Below, piece after piece: positions 45,129 to 52,401 of a DNA stretch of 64,000 nt. This DNA comes from Flavobacterium potami (lineage in GTDB: Bacteria; Bacteroidota; Bacteroidia; Flavobacteriales; Flavobacteriaceae), in NCBI RefSeq assembly GCF_020026915.1, contig NZ_JAINUY010000001.1, forward strand, positions 124,001-188,000, in the 5' to 3' direction. A program made the position numbers and the translations under genes. The notes beneath the pieces were generated by a model. It saw only the letters and a program-made list of their open reading frames with translations. It was not told the origin of the DNA and searched no databases. Positions within the stretch are counted from its first letter, which is position 1; every line of letters starts with the position of its first letter.

Positions 45129-45249
45129 ATGATAAATTAAGAATACTCGAAATTTTACGATTTCTTTCGCTTATAAGTAAATAGTTAGAACCTCCGAAAA
45201 TAAAGGCCTCCTAATTGAAACTTTTAATTTTAACTAATTTTTAACATAA

Positions 45250-45279
45250 ATAATAACGGAACGATCGTTCCGTTATTAT
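45250..45279. promoter_or_regulatory. Perfect 30-base palindrome: TetR operator of the SDR gene
   Basis: Each half reads ATAATAACGGAACGA toward the centre; all 15 base pairs match. The right end touches the -7 element TATCTTTG (45279-45286), so a bound repressor would block RNA polymerase. The core GGAACGATCGTTCC recurs, one pair altered, before the downstream tetR gene. Confidence 0.88.
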
Positions 45280-45286
45280 ATCTTTG
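45279..45286 (+). promoter_or_regulatory. -7 element of the SDR gene
   Basis: TATCTTTG, exact TAnnTTTG match, 43 bases before the ATG and directly after the palindromic operator. Confidence 0.7.
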
Positions 45287-45329
45287 TACCATAATAATTG
45301 AATAATCAATAACTTAAAAATTAAATAAA

Positions 45330-46082
45330 ATGAAAAATTTAGAAAACAAAGTTGCCATAGTAACAGGTGGAAACAGTGGAATTGGATATGCAGCTGCTGC
45401 CGATTTAGTAGCAAAAGGTGCAAAAGTAATCGTAACAGGAAGAAACAAAGAAGCTTTAGTAAAAGCAGAAGCAGAATTGAAAGTTACTGGAATCGTAGCC
45501 GATCAATCGGATTTAAAATCAATTGATAATTTGGTTGAAGAAGTAAAAGCAAAATTCGGAAAAGTGGATATTTTATTCTTGAATGCCGGAATTGCAGCTT
45601 TTGCTCCAGTTGATTCAGCTTCAGAGGATCATTATGACAGTATTATGAATGTGAATGTAAAAGGTGTTTATTTTACTGTTCAGAAAGTATTACCGATTTT
45701 AAATGACGGTGGTTCTATTATTTTTAATACTTCTATAAATGCTCATGTCGGAATGCCAAATTCGAGTGTTTACGCAGCAAGTAAAGCAGCAGTGTTATCT
45801 TTAAACAAAGTATTTGCAACAGAATTAGCGCCAAGAAAAATTAGAGTAAATGCGGTTTCTCCTGGGCCAGTTGAAACTCCATTGTATGGAAAACTTGGTT
45901 TGCAAAAAGAAGAAGTAGAAGGTTTTGGAGCTATTTTAGGTGAAAAGATTTTATTGAAACGTTTTGCTCAATCTGCTGAAATTGCAAAAACAGTTTCGTT
46001 CTTAGCTTCTGATGATGCGTCATTCATTACAGGAACTGAAATTGTGGTTGACGGCGGACTTACTGTAAATGCTGTTGTATAA
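45330..46082 (+). CDS. Short-chain dehydrogenase/reductase (SDR)
   Basis: 250 residues, classical SDR length. NAD(P)-binding TGGNSGIGYAAA (12-23), NAG near 92 (FLNAGIAAF), catalytic Ser in NTSINAHVG, YAASK (Tyr and Lys), and PGPVETPLYG. TGRNKE after strand 2 suggests NADP(H). The substrate cannot be told. The gene has a TetR operator across its promoter and is followed after 70 bases by the tetR gene, so it is probably induced by the ligand of that regulator, perhaps a reactive aldehyde, ketone or quinone. Confidence 0.92.
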   Translation: MKNLENKVAIVTGGNSGIGYAAAADLVAKGAKVIVTGRNKEALVKAEAELKVTGIVADQSDLKSIDNLVEEVKAKFGKVDILFLNAGIAAFAPVDSASEDHYDSIMNVNVKGVYFTVQKVLPILNDGGSIIFNTSINAHVGMPNSSVYAASKAAVLSLNKVFATELAPRKIRVNAVSPGPVETPLYGKLGLQKEEVEGFGAILGEKILLKRFAQSAEIAKTVSFLASDDASFITGTEIVVDGGLTVNAVV

Positions 46083-46099
46083 TTTTTTTGACTGATTCA

Positions 46100-46113
46100 G
46101 GAACGATTGTTCC
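46100..46113. promoter_or_regulatory. Second TetR operator, before tetR itself
   Basis: GGAACGATTGTTCC is palindromic except for one central G-T pair and matches the core of the 45250-45279 palindrome at 13 of 14 positions. It lies 9 bases before a TATCTTTG element. This supports autoregulation. Confidence 0.8.
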
Positions 46114-46122
46114 GTATTTTTG

Positions 46123-46130
46123 TATCTTTG
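46123..46130 (+). promoter_or_regulatory. -7 element of tetR
   Basis: TATCTTTG, identical to the element of the SDR gene. It rules out the upstream TTG at 46120 as translation start. Confidence 0.68.
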
Positions 46131-46152
46131 TAAAGAATTTAATTTGAATGTC

Positions 46153-46734
46153 ATGGCTAGAACGAAAGAATTTAATGAAGATCAGGCTTTAGATAAAGCA
46201 ATAGAGATTTTTTGGCACAAAGGCTACAACGGAACTTCGGCTCAGGATTTGGTGAATCATTTAGGATTAAGCCGTTCGAGTTTGTATGATACTTTTGGCG
46301 ACAAGCAAAAGCTTTTTGTTAAATCATTAAAAAGGTATCAAAAGCAAAATCACGATGTTTTAATAGAACTTTTAGAAAATGCTCCAAATATAAAAACGGC
46401 TTTTACCGAAATCTTTAAACAAGCAGTTATAGAAAGTCTTCAAGACCGAATTACAAAAGGTTGTTTTATGGTAAATTCATCCGTTGAATTGGCGATGCAT
46501 GATCCTGAAATTGCAAAAATTGTTCACGACAATCAAAAAACAGTCGAAGATATTTTTTCTAAAGCCATAAAAAAAGGGCAGGATTTAGGACAGATTTCTG
46601 ATAAGCAAGAAGCTCGATCTTTGGCTCGTTTTATCTTTAATAACTATTCAGGAATTAGAGTTTTAGCAAGAACAGGCGAGAGAGACAAACAAGTTTACGA
46701 TGATATTTTAAAATCGATTTTCGCGTTGTTTTAG
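46153..46734 (+). CDS. TetR-family repressor
   Basis: 193 residues. The N-terminal helix-turn-helix, TSAQDLVNHLGLSRSSLYDTF (quoted as DLVNHLGLSRSSLYDTF), followed by GDKQKLFVKSL is a textbook TetR DNA-binding domain of the NemR/AcrR type. The C-terminal ligand domain has one Cys (KGCFMV), as in regulators that sense electrophiles. The ATG at 46153 is chosen over an open TTG at 46120 because the latter overlaps the promoter. It probably represses itself and the SDR gene through the two matching palindromes. Confidence 0.9.
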   Translation: MARTKEFNEDQALDKAIEIFWHKGYNGTSAQDLVNHLGLSRSSLYDTFGDKQKLFVKSLKRYQKQNHDVLIELLENAPNIKTAFTEIFKQAVIESLQDRITKGCFMVNSSVELAMHDPEIAKIVHDNQKTVEDIFSKAIKKGQDLGQISDKQEARSLARFIFNNYSGIRVLARTGERDKQVYDDILKSIFALF

Positions 46735-46750
46735 AAAATCAATTGCAAAA

Positions 46751-46782
46751 AAAACAGCAGTTACAATTGTAGCTGCCGTTTT
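46751..46782. terminator. Bidirectional terminator between tetR and the nucleoid-protein gene
   Basis: GCAGTTACAA / TTGTAGCTGC near-perfect palindrome with A-run on one side and T-run on the other, between convergent genes. Confidence 0.75.
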
Positions 46783-46819
46783 CTGTATTAATAAGTAAGT
46801 AATGGAAAATGAAAACTTC

Positions 46820-47878
46820 TTAGCTTTTCTCTTCTTTGTTGAAGTAAACTAAGTAGTAATACATTTGTTTTTCTTCATCCCAGCCTTTTTCAACAAATTT
46901 TTCTGCGCTTTCAGGATTAATGAAATCCATTTTAATCTGAATATGAGTATCCAAATTAATTACGTTTTTAATCGATTTTCTAGCGTCAGAAACTGCTGCG
47001 TTGGCAATAGGGAATGAGGTAACATCTTCGATGCTGTATTTTTCTCCTTTATCAACTTTATAGTTTTTAAATTCAGGAATCAAATCAGGATTGTCTAGTA
47101 CTTCATTCAAGAAATTCTGCTCTTCAAACTGATCATTTTTAGCGAAATAATTCACAGATCGGTTCATAAACATTACTTCCTCTTTCTTGTCTTCTGCTGG
47201 CAAAACAACGTCTTTTGCGAAGTTTTGACAGAATTTCAAATATTTTTTAGTGATGAAATTTTCATCTTCAAAAGCATCAACAGATAAAAAGTGCTCTAAC
47301 CAGTAACGCGCGTCATAACGGTTGCTGTCTACAGTTAAGATTTTGTATCCTTCTTCTTTTTTGTAGTTAAAGATCAAACATCCTTTATCTAATTTACTCA
47401 AGTTGATTCCTTGTTGTAAAATCATTTCAAGGTTGCTTCCGTTTTCTTCAAACTGTAAAAAGTCGGCTTGTAATTCGCTTTTAAAAATTCCGATTGCATC
47501 AACAACGTTGTTATCAATACTTAGGTTTGTCAAATACGTTACATAAACCTCACCGTTTTTAATGTGTGGGTGATTTGACTGCTCGTATAAATGTTTTGTG
47601 ATTTTTTTAGAAACCTCATGAACGCTTGTAGGATTAGCAAAAATCTCAGTTGCAAATTTAAACATGTCGTTGTAGTCCAAGTCCACTTCATGTGCAAACT
47701 GATAATAGTTTTCTTCTTTTTCTCTAAAAGGCTTAAAGAAGAATTCTTTAATCAAAGGCACAATCTCATCATTCAAATTAAATGGTTGCTCTGATAAAAA
47801 AATAGCCTCATTACGGCTTTTGTTTCCTACGCGATGTATCGCAAGGGTATCGATGTGGGTGTTGAATAAGTTGATCAT
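46820..47878 (-). CDS. Nucleoid-associated protein (NdpA/YejK-like)
   Basis: 352 residues, the expected length for the 37-kDa nucleoid-associated family. Family-like segments: an N-terminal INLFNTHIDTLAIHRVGNKS, the central VYVTYLTNLSIDNNVVDAIGIFKSE (quoted as DNNVVDAIGIFKSE), KGCLIFNYKKEEGYKIL, ARYWLEHFLSV, and C-terminal FPIANAAVSDARKSIKNVI. YejK binds the chromosome in E. coli; the exact role is unclear. Stand-alone gene. Confidence 0.82.
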   Translation of the reverse strand: MINLFNTHIDTLAIHRVGNKSRNEAIFLSEQPFNLNDEIVPLIKEFFFKPFREKEENYYQFAHEVDLDYNDMFKFATEIFANPTSVHEVSKKITKHLYEQSNHPHIKNGEVYVTYLTNLSIDNNVVDAIGIFKSELQADFLQFEENGSNLEMILQQGINLSKLDKGCLIFNYKKEEGYKILTVDSNRYDARYWLEHFLSVDAFEDENFITKKYLKFCQNFAKDVVLPAEDKKEEVMFMNRSVNYFAKNDQFEEQNFLNEVLDNPDLIPEFKNYKVDKGEKYSIEDVTSFPIANAAVSDARKSIKNVINLDTHIQIKMDFINPESAEKFVEKGWDEEKQMYYYLVYFNKEEKS

Positions 47879-47885
47879 TTTTTTC

Positions 47886-47922
47886 TAGGTTCAGAGGTGC
47901 AAAGGTTCAGAGGAACAAAGGC
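47886..47922. repeat. Left arm of the repeat pair around the IVP gene (GGTTCAGAGG family)
   Basis: GGTTCAGAGG occurs twice head-to-tail (47888-47897 and 47904-47913) with AACAAAGGC following. The complement, CCTCTGAACC, lies at 48361-48370 on the other side of the IVP gene. Confidence 0.75.
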
Positions 47923-48281
47923 TACTTGCGATCTTTTACTTTTCTTATAAAAGAACTCAACATTCGTTCTATCTCCCTGCTGTCACCAAATATTTTATTA
48001 AATTGATTTTCAGTTAAAAATTTTAAATTAAAAGAAATCTCCAGTTGTGTTTGTATTTCAAATAAGGATGACATAGAGATATTCAAAAATCGTAAATAAT
48101 CACTGTCTCCATCTCTTCCATAACCTTCCGCAATGTTGCTGGGAATTGAAACTGAACTTCTTCTAATTTGTGAAGTTAATCCGTAGATTTCTTCTTTAGG
48201 AAATGATGCTGTTAATTGGTAAATTTCTGTAACAAAGGCCATAGATTTTTGCCAGACAAAAAGACTTCTAAAAGTATTCAT
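47922..48281 (-). CDS. Four-helix-bundle protein (IVP/S23 family)
   Basis: 119 residues: FRSLFVWQKSMAFVTEIYQLT, FPKEEIYGLTSQIRRSSVSIPSNIAEGYGR and a final helix with EIERMLSSFIRKV. The SQIRRSSVSIPSNIAEG core is the family mark. Relatives were first found inside intervening sequences of 23S rRNA and also occur dispersed in Bacteroidota genomes; function unknown. The frame opens at TTG 48296 but the ATG at 48279-48281 directly precedes the conserved part. It is flanked by inverted GGTTCAGAGG repeats, which suggests the gene travels or travelled with them. Confidence 0.88.
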   Translation of the reverse strand: MNTFRSLFVWQKSMAFVTEIYQLTASFPKEEIYGLTSQIRRSSVSIPSNIAEGYGRDGDSDYLRFLNISMSSLFEIQTQLEISFNLKFLTENQFNKIFGDSREIERMLSSFIRKVKDRK

Positions 48282-48360
48282 ATTTTTTATATTCAAAAGT
48301 AAATTAAAATATAAAAGTAAGAAAAATATTAAATTTTTAAAATCGCTGGATTTTAAAAAC

Positions 48361-48397
48361 CCTCTGAACCTTTGTGCCTATGCAGCTTTGAGCCTTT
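48361..48397. repeat. Right arm of the repeat pair around the IVP gene
   Basis: CCTCTGAACCTTTGTGCC followed by CTTTGAGCCTTTGATT; complement of the left arm at 47886-47922. Confidence 0.75.
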
Positions 48398-48399
48398 GA

Positions 48400-48942
48400 T
48401 TAATTCCAATTTTCCTCAAACCCATAATCTTCGAAGCTATCATCGCCTTCGAACATATCAAGATCGTCTTCGTCTAGGTCGTCTTCAAATTCTCCGTAGA
48501 TATCGTCGTGCATGTCATCAGCTTCAAAGCTTTTTTCGATAGCGTCTGCAGGCATTTCACCATGAGAGTATAAAGTTTCTGGGTAAGTAACTCCAACTTG
48601 TTCATCTTCTACAGCAGCCAATTCAACCAAGAAAGTCCACATGCTGATGAAATCATAAACGTAGATAATCTTTGTATTTTCTTTGTCTAAAATACTAGAT
48701 AACGGATAATCGTTCATGGTTCTCATTTCGCCAGGAACATCTCCTGTATCGAAAAGCGGAATTTCATCTTCTTGATTCCAAGTATCATCACAAGTATAAA
48801 ATGAAGCCACTTCTGATCCGTCAAAGCCAAAAGAGTTGAAGATTGCATTGTGTAAATCCTCAAGGGTATCTTCCTCAAGAATAGCAATGTCTCTGAAAAT
48901 ATCTTCTTCGGCGTCTAGAATAACTCTAAATTTATAAACCAT
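48400..48942 (-). CDS. PRiA4_ORF3-like (pRiA4b ORF-3) domain protein with acidic tail
   Basis: 180 residues. The first 110 (VYKFRVILDAEEDIFRDIAI, TLEDLHNAIFNSFGFDGSEV, SFYTCDDTW, IIYVYDFISMWTFLVEL) match the pRiA4b ORF-3/IS1096 TnpR-like fold. The C-terminal 50 residues are almost all Asp/Glu (DDLDEDDLDMFEGDD). The name comes from plasmid and IS neighbours, but no mobile element is present here. Function unknown. It has its own -7 element. Confidence 0.85.
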   Translation of the reverse strand: MVYKFRVILDAEEDIFRDIAILEEDTLEDLHNAIFNSFGFDGSEVASFYTCDDTWNQEDEIPLFDTGDVPGEMRTMNDYPLSSILDKENTKIIYVYDFISMWTFLVELAAVEDEQVGVTYPETLYSHGEMPADAIEKSFEADDMHDDIYGEFEDDLDEDDLDMFEGDDSFEDYGFEENWN

Positions 48943-48965
48943 AATCTTTGTTTTTATTGAGAGGT

Positions 48966-48973
48966 CAAAGGTA
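48966..48973 (-). promoter_or_regulatory. -7 element of the PRiA4_ORF3-like gene
   Basis: TACCTTTG on the minus strand, 23 bases before the ATG. Confidence 0.6.
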
Positions 48974-49049
48974 AAATATAAAAAATGAAATACGAATCAC
49001 GAATCGTGATTTGTTGAAAAGATTTTAGAATGTTGATTTTTAATAGTTT

Positions 49050-49114
49050 GTCAGGCTGAGCGAAGTCGAAGCCCTTTTTCCAATTGGAACGCCCTTCGAC
49101 TTCGCTCAGGGTGA
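49050..49114. repeat. Inverted repeat of the GGCTGAGCGAAGTCGAAG family
   Basis: Arms 49050-49073 and 49092-49114 pair at almost all positions (core CTGAGCGAAGTCGAAG and its complement), with an 18-base loop. GC-richer than its surroundings. I recall this motif as widespread in Bacteroidota genomes. It follows the HPP gene, which ends at 49134, and could act as its terminator. Confidence 0.88.
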
Positions 49115-49133
49115 CATTCGATAAAACAAAAAA

Positions 49134-49727
49134 TTACTTTCTCGCCAATCTTTTTCGAATTTTATGATAATGTTTGTGGTAATTACTAGGATAACTTCTG
49201 CTCGGCGTCATGTTATTAAAAACCAAAGCGGTTAAAAGTAAAATCAGAACTCCTGTAAAAACTGGAGAAAGCACATACATATAACCTAAAGCTTTTACTT
49301 TTTCTGTTCCGATAACTGCGATTAAAGCTGTTGCTCCTCCGGGTGGGTGAAGCGTTTTGGTAATCTGCATTAAAATAATGGCAATTGAAACTGCTAAAGG
49401 CGCAGCAATCCACATAATATCTGGAACCAATTTGTGAACCGTAACTCCAACAAGTGCTGAAATTACATGTCCGCCAACTAAATTACGCGGTTGAGAAAAC
49501 GGACTCTGAATAATTCCGTAAACCAAAACACTCGATGCTCCAAAAGAACCAATAAGATAAACTGCATCAGGACCGGAAAAATGTATGGATTGTACATAAG
49601 CCAGAATTCCAATTCCGACGAAAGAACCTAAAAAGGACCAAAAGTGCTCTTTATAATCAATTAAAGTTTCTTTGTAAAGGATGTAACGTGTTTTGCGATA
49701 GCTTCTTCTTATTTTTTCAGTTGGCAT
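49134..49727 (-). CDS. HPP-family integral membrane protein
   Basis: 197 residues with four to five membrane helices. The family motif HPPGGATALIAVIG (about 126-139) is exact, and SFGASSVLVYGIIQSPFSQPRNLVGGHVISALVG (quoted as SPFSQPRNLVGGHVISA) is the second HPP signature. Some HPP proteins carry nitrite across plastid membranes; in bacteria the role is unclear. It lies 53 bases from the ClC gene, which is upstream in the same direction, so an ion-related operon is plausible. Confidence 0.88.
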   Translation of the reverse strand: MPTEKIRRSYRKTRYILYKETLIDYKEHFWSFLGSFVGIGILAYVQSIHFSGPDAVYLIGSFGASSVLVYGIIQSPFSQPRNLVGGHVISALVGVTVHKLVPDIMWIAAPLAVSIAIILMQITKTLHPPGGATALIAVIGTEKVKALGYMYVLSPVFTGVLILLLTALVFNNMTPSRSYPSNYHKHYHKIRKRLARK

Positions 49728-49780
49728 TGTGGTGGTATTTATTTTGCGTGTTATGCTTTTTAATGTACTTTGCTCTGAGA

Positions 49781-51118
49781 TTATTTAATTAAACTTGGAG
49801 AATAACTGTAAACGGTATACGGATAAATTGTTTTTGCAGTATATTTTGAAATCAAACAAACTACCAAAATTGGAAAAAACAAAGTATAATCGTTTGTAAG
49901 TCCGCAAACTAAAAATATTGCTGTAAAAGGGGCGTGAATACTAGCACTTAGAACGGCCGCCATTCCGATAATCATAAAGTTAACCGGAATTACATTTACA
50001 TGGAAAAAGCTGTTTAAGATAGAAGCGACTAATAAGCCTAAAAATGCTCCAATGAACAAACTTGGTGCAAAAACACCTCCGTCGCCTCCAGAAGCCAATG
50101 TTATAGAAGTAACAATTGGTTTTAGAATTAAAATTCCGATAAAGGTTAAGGCTAAAGTTATAGTCAATTGCATTTGTGCAGCTCCTCCAAAAATTCCTTT
50201 AATAGCATGATAACCTTCTCCGTACAATTGCGGGAACATAAATAATGAAGCACTTAAAACAATAGACCCTAAAATGATTTTGTAATAATGTGTGTCGATT
50301 TTACCGAATTGTGATTTAAAGAATAAAACGCAACGTGTTAAGTAAACCGAATTCATTCCTGCTAAAATTCCTAAAAGAATGAAGTACGGAATTGCTTTTA
50401 GATTCCAAGTTGCAATTGAAACAGCAAACAATGGTTCTTCTTTTAAAATGGTCAATAAACCAAATGCGATAGAAACTGCAATTAAATTTGAAATTACAAA
50501 TGCACGAGTTACTTTTCTAGAAATAACTTCAAAAGCAAATAAAACTCCCGCAATCGGACTGCTGAAAAGTGCTGTAACACCAGCCGCAACTCCTGCACAG
50601 ATTAATTCTGTTTTATATTGACGGAAAACATTTTCTTTTTCGTGAGCAACAGAACCAATTGTTGCTGTAGCGACAACGGTAGAAACTTCGATTCCTGTAG
50701 AACCTCCAAAAATAACCGTTAATAATCCGTTGATGAAGTGAGATGGAATTTTGTAAGAAGGAAGATTTTTTGATTTTGATGCTGTACTTTCAAAAACTTC
50801 TTTGATTCCTTTGTTTTCTTTTTTCTTGAAAAGATATTGTCTTAAGAAATAAATTACTGATAATCCGAAAACTGGAAATACGATGTAGAATATTGGGTGA
50901 ACCGAAACTTCATGAAAGAAGATTTCTTCGTAATACTCTGTTATTTTTTTAAGTGAAATTCCGAGGAAGGCTGAAAGAAAGCCAATTAAAATAGAAACAA
51001 TAACTAATTTTCGGAATTTGATTAATTGATGATTTTTTTTGATTTGCGCCGTTTTGTTCATCACTATAAATTTGAAGATCCGCATTTTTTTTCTGCGGGT
51101 TACAAAATTAAGCATCAA
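49781..51118 (-). CDS. ClC-family chloride channel or transporter, atypical filter
   Basis: Up to 445 residues with about ten to twelve membrane helices. The ClC fold is shown by GGSTGIEVSTV (about 138-148), FSSPIAGVLFAFEVISRK, GGDGGVFAPSLFIGAFLG and HAPFTAIFLVCGLT. The gating Glu seems kept (E144), but the usual GREGP reads GIEVS and the GSGIP filter loop reads NKGIKEV, without the anion-binding Ser. The first ATG is at 51118; ATG at 51061 (MNKTAQIKK) gives 426 residues and looks as good. HPP gene follows. Anion preference may differ from chloride. Confidence 0.85.
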   Translation of the reverse strand: MMLNFVTRRKKMRIFKFIVMNKTAQIKKNHQLIKFRKLVIVSILIGFLSAFLGISLKKITEYYEEIFFHEVSVHPIFYIVFPVFGLSVIYFLRQYLFKKKENKGIKEVFESTASKSKNLPSYKIPSHFINGLLTVIFGGSTGIEVSTVVATATIGSVAHEKENVFRQYKTELICAGVAAGVTALFSSPIAGVLFAFEVISRKVTRAFVISNLIAVSIAFGLLTILKEEPLFAVSIATWNLKAIPYFILLGILAGMNSVYLTRCVLFFKSQFGKIDTHYYKIILGSIVLSASLFMFPQLYGEGYHAIKGIFGGAAQMQLTITLALTFIGILILKPIVTSITLASGGDGGVFAPSLFIGAFLGLLVASILNSFFHVNVIPVNFMIIGMAAVLSASIHAPFTAIFLVCGLTNDYTLFFPILVVCLISKYTAKTIYPYTVYSYSPSLIK

Positions 51119-51200
51119 AATCGGTTTTTTCTAGGAAATATTCATTTTAGTGTGTTAAAACTGATATAAACAGGAAAAATCTTTCTTTTTTTGTTAAAAG

Positions 51201-51432
51201 GAACAAAGGTTCAAAGTTACAAAGTTACAAAGGTTTTTTGAATTGGTTCCACCTTTAGCTGGATGTAGGGTAAATAAAAAGAAGGGCTTTAGCCAAACAA
51301 TACGTTATTTGCCTAAAGCCCTTCTCTCAGGTTATATTTATTCATCCAGCTAAAGGTGGACGCAATTCATAGAAAATTATTGCTGCAAACCTCTGTCCCT
51401 CTGTTCCTTTGTAACTTTGAACCTTTGAAAAA
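51201..51432. repeat. Nested inverted repeats: CTTTAGCTGG element inside an ACAAAGGTTC element
   Basis: Outer arms: GAACAAAGGTTCAAAGTTAC near 51201-51220 and its counterpart CCTTTGTAACTTTGAACCTTTG near 51406-51427. Inner arms: TCCACCTTTAGCTGGATG (51248-51265) and its perfect complement (51343-51360). Innermost: AGAAGGGCTTTAGCC (51280-51294) against 51311-51325, 14 of 15 pairing. No gene is present between 51119 and 51433. Confidence 0.9.
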
Positions 51433-51433
51433 C

Positions 51434-51823
51434 CTATCTCTCATAGAATTCTATTGGCAACAAATCTGGATCGGCAATAAAAGTAAAACGTTTTTCTGTC
51501 GTTTCATCAATTCTGATTGGCTCAGATTCTATGTTTTTTGAAGTTAAAAAAGCAATGGTTTCTTCCAGATTAATTACTTCAAAAGCCAAATGACGCAAAC
51601 CAACAGCTTCTGGTCTTGAAGGTCTTTGTGGCGGATTTGGGAATGAGAATAATTCGATAACATACGAGCCATTTAAAGCCAAATCTAATTTATAAGACTG
51701 GCGTTCTTCGCGATAGATTTCTCTAATTATCGTTAAACCCAAAATCTGAGTATAGAAATATTTCGATTTTTCGTAATCGGAACATAAAATGGCAATATGA
51801 TGGACTTTATTAAGGGTAAGCAT
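51434..51823 (-). CDS. VOC/glyoxalase-fold protein (YaeR-like)
   Basis: 129 residues. Metal-ligand pattern of the vicinal oxygen chelate fold: H in VHHIAIL, E in VIELFSFP, H in GLRHLAFEV and E in LPIEFYE. FPNPPQRPSRPEA is typical of the YaeR/SMU1112c subgroup. Exact reaction unknown. Its ATG overlaps the stop of the acetyltransferase gene by one base (TAATG), so translation is coupled. Third gene of a leftward three-gene operon. Confidence 0.88.
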   Translation of the reverse strand: MLTLNKVHHIAILCSDYEKSKYFYTQILGLTIIREIYREERQSYKLDLALNGSYVIELFSFPNPPQRPSRPEAVGLRHLAFEVINLEETIAFLTSKNIESEPIRIDETTEKRFTFIADPDLLPIEFYER

Positions 51824-52398
51824 TATTTTTCTGATTCAGGTTCTGGATTTAATTTTCGAATGACTTTCGCTGGATTTCCAACTGCTAGTGAATTGTCTGG
51901 AATATCTTTTGTAACAACAGATCCAGCTCCAATAACACAACCTTTTCCGATGGTTACTCCCGGACAAATAACCGAATTTCCGCCAATCCAACAATCGTCG
52001 CCAATGGTTACAGGATAAGCATTTTCTAATGTTTTTCTCAATTCAGCGTCAAGCGGATGAGAAGCAGTGTAGATTTGAACATTTGGTGCAATAAACACAT
52101 TCGATCCGATATTTACCGGTGCACAGTCCAAAACGACACAATTTACGTTGAAATAAACGTTTTCTCCGCAGAAAATATTATAACCATAATCGCAATGAAA
52201 AGGAGGTTCGATATACAAACCAGCTCCAGCATTCGGAATTAGTTCTTTTAGAATCTCTTTTGCTTTTTTGGTAACTCTGTATTCTTTTACGTTTAAGGTG
52301 TGCAGTAAATTTTTAGCATTTCTGCGTCCTTTAAACAATTCTGGATCAAAGGCGTTGTAATATTCGCCAGAGATCATTTTTTCTTTTTCTGTTTTCAT
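51823..52398 (-). CDS. Sugar O-acetyltransferase (maltose acetyltransferase-like)
   Basis: 191 residues. N-terminal Mac domain (KEKMISGEYYNAFDPELFKGR) and a left-handed beta helix of hexapeptide repeats (IGSNVFIAPNVQIYTASHPLD, VTIGDDCWIGGNSVICPGVTIGKGCVIGAGSVVTKDIP, quoted as GDDCWIGGNSVICPGVTIG). NPAKVIRKL closes the domain. The active His lies in TASHPLD. It transfers acetyl from acetyl-CoA to a sugar hydroxyl in the cytoplasm. It follows the YciI-like gene by 3 bases and overlaps the VOC gene by one. Confidence 0.93.
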   Translation of the reverse strand: MKTEKEKMISGEYYNAFDPELFKGRRNAKNLLHTLNVKEYRVTKKAKEILKELIPNAGAGLYIEPPFHCDYGYNIFCGENVYFNVNCVVLDCAPVNIGSNVFIAPNVQIYTASHPLDAELRKTLENAYPVTIGDDCWIGGNSVICPGVTIGKGCVIGAGSVVTKDIPDNSLAVGNPAKVIRKLNPEPESEK

Positions 52399-52401
52399 AT
52401 T

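Noticed and set aside
45250..45279. Phage or plasmid attachment site at the 30-base palindrome
   Set aside because: No integrase is nearby, and the related palindrome before tetR plus the adjoining -7 elements explain it as an operator.
48400..48942. Insertion sequence suggested by the PRiA4_ORF3/IS1096 name
   Set aside because: No transposase, terminal inverted repeats or target duplication are seen around the gene; this domain is common on chromosomes.
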